A stretch of 7,494 nt of DNA. It comes from Vicinamibacterales bacterium (GTDB taxonomy: Bacteria; Acidobacteriota; Vicinamibacteria; Vicinamibacterales; UBA8438). The notes under the pieces are model-generated. The model did no database searches. It had not been told where the DNA came from and was given only the letters and a program-made list of their open reading frames with translations. The stretch covers positions 5,252-12,745 of the forward strand of contig JASLOY010000049.1 of assembly GCA_030745255.1 (NCBI GenBank), written 5' to 3'. Positions 5,971 through 7,494 of this stretch are shown in pieces. The position numbers were made by a program, and so were the translations under genes. Each line of letters begins with the position of its first letter. Within the stretch, counting starts at the first letter, position 1.

Positions 5971-6807
5971 ATGCGGAGCGTTCGATATTGTCACCTGGTC
6001 AGCATCCCATTGCTCACGCTGGCCGTCACCGCCGGCGCGCAGAGCCAGGGCAACGGCGCCCAGACCGACCTGGCGCTACAGGACGCCATTGCGCGCGCGC
6101 TCGAGCGGAACGCCGACATCGCCGTCGAGCGGCCGAACCGCCAGCTGATCCAGGTCACGCGGATCAATCGGGACATCGCAGACATCGACCTGCAGCAGAC
6201 CATGGCCAACACGGTCGCCGCGGTGCAGCACGCCTACTGGGACCTGGTCCATGCGACGCAAACCCTCGCGGCGCAGCAACAGCGGCTCGAGCAGGCCGAG
6301 ACTCTCGTCCGTGACAACGCGGCCCGCGTGGAAGCCGGCACCATGACCGAGATCCAGACCGTGCAAGCGCGGGCCGAGGCGGCGGCGCGCCGGCAGAGAC
6401 TGGTGCAAGCGCAGCTGGACGTCGCCACCGCCGAGCTCGCACTGAAGCGGCTCATCGTCCGGGGCACCGACGACGCCTACTGGGCCGCAACGTTGAACCC
6501 GGTCGACGCGCCGGCACTCGATGGGCAGCCGATCGAGCTCGATGCGCCGGCGATTCAGACGGGCTCCCGCCCGATCGAGGCGGCGACCGCGGCTCGCAAG
6601 CTCGCCGAGGAACGGCTGGCCGTCGAGCAGAGCAGGCTCGACGCCGGCCTGCCGACGAACTTCTTCGTCGTCCAGGCGCAGCGGGATCTGGCCACAGCGC
6701 GGGACACGGAGCTACGCGCGATCCTTGACCACCAGAAGGCGCTCGTCGACCTCGAGCGCGCGCAGCGGACATCGCTCTCGCAAGCCGGCATCTCCATCGT
6801 TCGATAG
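5971..6807 (+). CDS. TolC-family outer membrane efflux protein homologue, internally deleted
   Basis: This encodes 278 residues; TolC-family proteins are usually over 400. The ATG at 5971 is preferred because a signal peptide follows (MRSVRYCHLVSIPLLTLAVTAGAQ, cleavage near 24) and GGAG (5957-5960) lies 10 nt upstream. The helical core is clear: DLALQDAIARALERNADIAVE (33-53), RINRDIADIDLQQT (64-77), AYWDLVHATQTL (88-99), then long coiled-coil-like helices to LALKRLIVRGTDDAYW. A second-repeat helix follows with AGLPTNFFVVQAQRDLATARD (225-245) and a C-terminal helix ending near residue 270. From memory of the family, about 100 residues are missing around residues 54-62 and about 150 around 195-206. 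These are the places where each structural repeat carries its outer-membrane beta-hairpin. What remains is almost wholly alpha-helical, so it should not form a pore. The frame is intact across both joins. It may be a decaying gene, an assembly collapse, or a repurposed periplasmic helical protein. No efflux pump gene is adjacent. Confidence 0.8.
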   Translation: MRSVRYCHLVSIPLLTLAVTAGAQSQGNGAQTDLALQDAIARALERNADIAVERPNRQLIQVTRINRDIADIDLQQTMANTVAAVQHAYWDLVHATQTLAAQQQRLEQAETLVRDNAARVEAGTMTEIQTVQARAEAAARRQRLVQAQLDVATAELALKRLIVRGTDDAYWAATLNPVDAPALDGQPIELDAPAIQTGSRPIEAATAARKLAEERLAVEQSRLDAGLPTNFFVVQAQRDLATARDTELRAILDHQKALVDLERAQRTSLSQAGISIVR

Positions 6808-6835
6808 CCAGTCACACGCACAGCGTCTCGCTCAT

Positions 6836-6869
6836 GCGATCGCGGTCGTACGATGCCAGGGCCGATCGC
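6836..6869. repeat. Inverted repeat between two convergent genes
   Basis: GCGATCG (6836-6842) and CGATCGC (6863-6869) can pair across a 20-nt loop. The loop itself contains the 8-bp palindrome TCGTACGA (6846-6853). The element fills the 65-bp gap between the stop of the TolC-like gene and the stop of the minus-strand gene, where a bidirectional transcript end would be expected. There are no T-runs, so it is not a classical intrinsic terminator. Confidence 0.3.
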
Positions 6870-6872
6870 CAG

Positions 6873-7421
6873 CTACCGGGTCGGGTTGACGACTCCTTCG
6901 GGCTCTTCGCCGCGGAACACCGCCTCGAGCAGCCGAGCGCCGTGCATGATGCCCTCCAGCGCGTAGTTCGCCTCGTGACAGGCATACTCGAACACCTTGT
7001 TGTCGCTCCGCGGCCACGCATATTCGCCGGTAAATGACCGCGTCCACACCGTGGGGTCCTCGACGGTGAAGCTGTAGATCAGCGTGTCGGCACTCTCCAT
7101 TCTGAAGCGCTCGGTCACCGTCATGTTCCCGCTGCCTCGCCCGAACGCCGGGCGATCCACGAAGTTGCTCGTCTCGACGACCAGGGTGTCGCCCTCCCAC
7201 CAGCCGATCGAGTCGCCCAACCATTTCTTGATCTCGGGAGGATCGTGATCGCCGTTCATCCGGACGATGCGGGCGTCGTGCACCATCTCGATGAGGATCA
7301 GCACGATGTCCTCGGATTGCACGATCCGCTTGTGGTTGTTGTAGAGCGACGGCAGCATCGGGGGGCCCGAGGTCGAACCGAAGCTGAGGATGCAGCGTTC
7401 GGCGTAGGATCGCTGCTCCAT
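6873..7421 (-). CDS. Uncharacterised secreted protein paralogue, C-terminal part after an in-frame stop
   Basis: This gives 182 residues from an ATG at 7419-7421 to a TAG. It is a paralogue of the C-terminal half of the 318-residue protein encoded at 4539-5495. Shared landmarks are ERC (C10), LYNN--RIVQ, EMVHDARI (45-52), WLGDSIGWWEGDTLVVETSNF (67-87), ERF, FTVEDPTVWTR (118-128), YACHEANY (146-153) and GAR--E. The ATG is not a credible natural start: no signal peptide follows, and the visible protein begins in the middle of the family domain. Codons upstream in the same frame still look like coding sequence but are cut by a TAG at 7428-7430. The gene is therefore most likely a pseudogene, or has a sequencing or assembly error. 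Translation from the internal ATG would give a cytoplasmic fragment. Function unknown. Confidence 0.7.
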   Translation of the reverse strand: MEQRSYAERCILSFGSTSGPPMLPSLYNNHKRIVQSEDIVLILIEMVHDARIVRMNGDHDPPEIKKWLGDSIGWWEGDTLVVETSNFVDRPAFGRGSGNMTVTERFRMESADTLIYSFTVEDPTVWTRSFTGEYAWPRSDNKVFEYACHEANYALEGIMHGARLLEAVFRGEEPEGVVNPTR

Positions 7422-7494
7422 GTTGTCCTAGGGTCCGGGCGCATCGAGCCCCGCCTCGAGCCAGTACGCGGTGCCGTCGTTCGCCCGGCCTCCG
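7422..7494 (-). pseudogene. Upstream coding remnant of the secreted-protein paralogue with premature TAG
   Basis: Read on the minus strand in the frame of the downstream CDS, this encodes GRANDGTAYWLEAGLDAPGP, a TAG (7428-7430), then D-N and the ATG. The part before the stop has no other stop up to the window edge. The residues around the stop (PGP-stop-DNMEQRSYAERC) align with YDGPESRNLWERC of the intact paralogue, with a tyrosine or similar residue expected where the stop lies. The remainder of the N-terminus is outside the window. Confidence 0.55.

Noticed and set aside
1..7494. Possible mobile-element origin of the partial and broken genes
   Set aside because: I found no transposase, integrase, terminal inverted repeats or target-site duplications, and composition looks even along the window.

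Overview
This 7.5-kb window is GC-rich bacterial chromosome. It carries periplasmic and secreted oxidoreductase genes plus several degraded or partial genes. Long GC-rich ORFs, a Tat-exported SoxC-type molybdoenzyme, tandem PQQ dehydrogenases, a TolC homologue of the type ending in NFFVVQAQRDLA, and two copies of an uncharacterised secreted protein together suggest Acidobacteriota, perhaps the Vicinamibacteria (subdivision 6). That placement rests on remembered family distribution, not on a search. I see no rRNA, tRNA, CRISPR array, transposase or phage gene.

Layout. Bases 1-306 (+) are the 3' end of a PQQ-dependent dehydrogenase. A complete second paralogue follows at 424-2415 (+). It converges on a minus-strand group that is read from right to left: an uncharacterised secreted protein (5495-4539), a 184-bp gap containing a strong 10-bp dyad, a SoxC-like sulfite/sulfane dehydrogenase (4354-3137), and a SoxD-like monohaem cytochrome c (3150-2443) that overlaps the soxC end by 14 bp. 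A 475-bp divergent intergenic region leads to a TolC-family gene (5971-6807, +). This gene appears to have lost, in frame, both segments that would carry the outer-membrane beta-hairpins. At the right edge (6873-7494, -) is a second copy of the secreted protein family, apparently interrupted by a TAG codon.

How the genes may work together. The SoxC/SoxD pair should oxidise an inorganic sulfur compound in the periplasm (sulfite, or SoxY-bound sulfane sulfur), passing electrons from the Mo cofactor through haem c to the respiratory chain. No soxXYZAB genes are visible, so sulfite oxidation or detoxification is at least as likely as full Sox thiosulfate oxidation. The PQQ dehydrogenases oxidise an unknown sugar or alcohol in the periplasm. 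The 318-aa secreted protein and its broken paralogue have no known function to me.

The observations most worth following up are the doubly deleted TolC homologue, the nonsense codon at 7428-7430, the dyad upstream of soxC, and the long N-terminal extension of the SoxD-like cytochrome. I do not see clear evidence of a wholly new multi-gene system.
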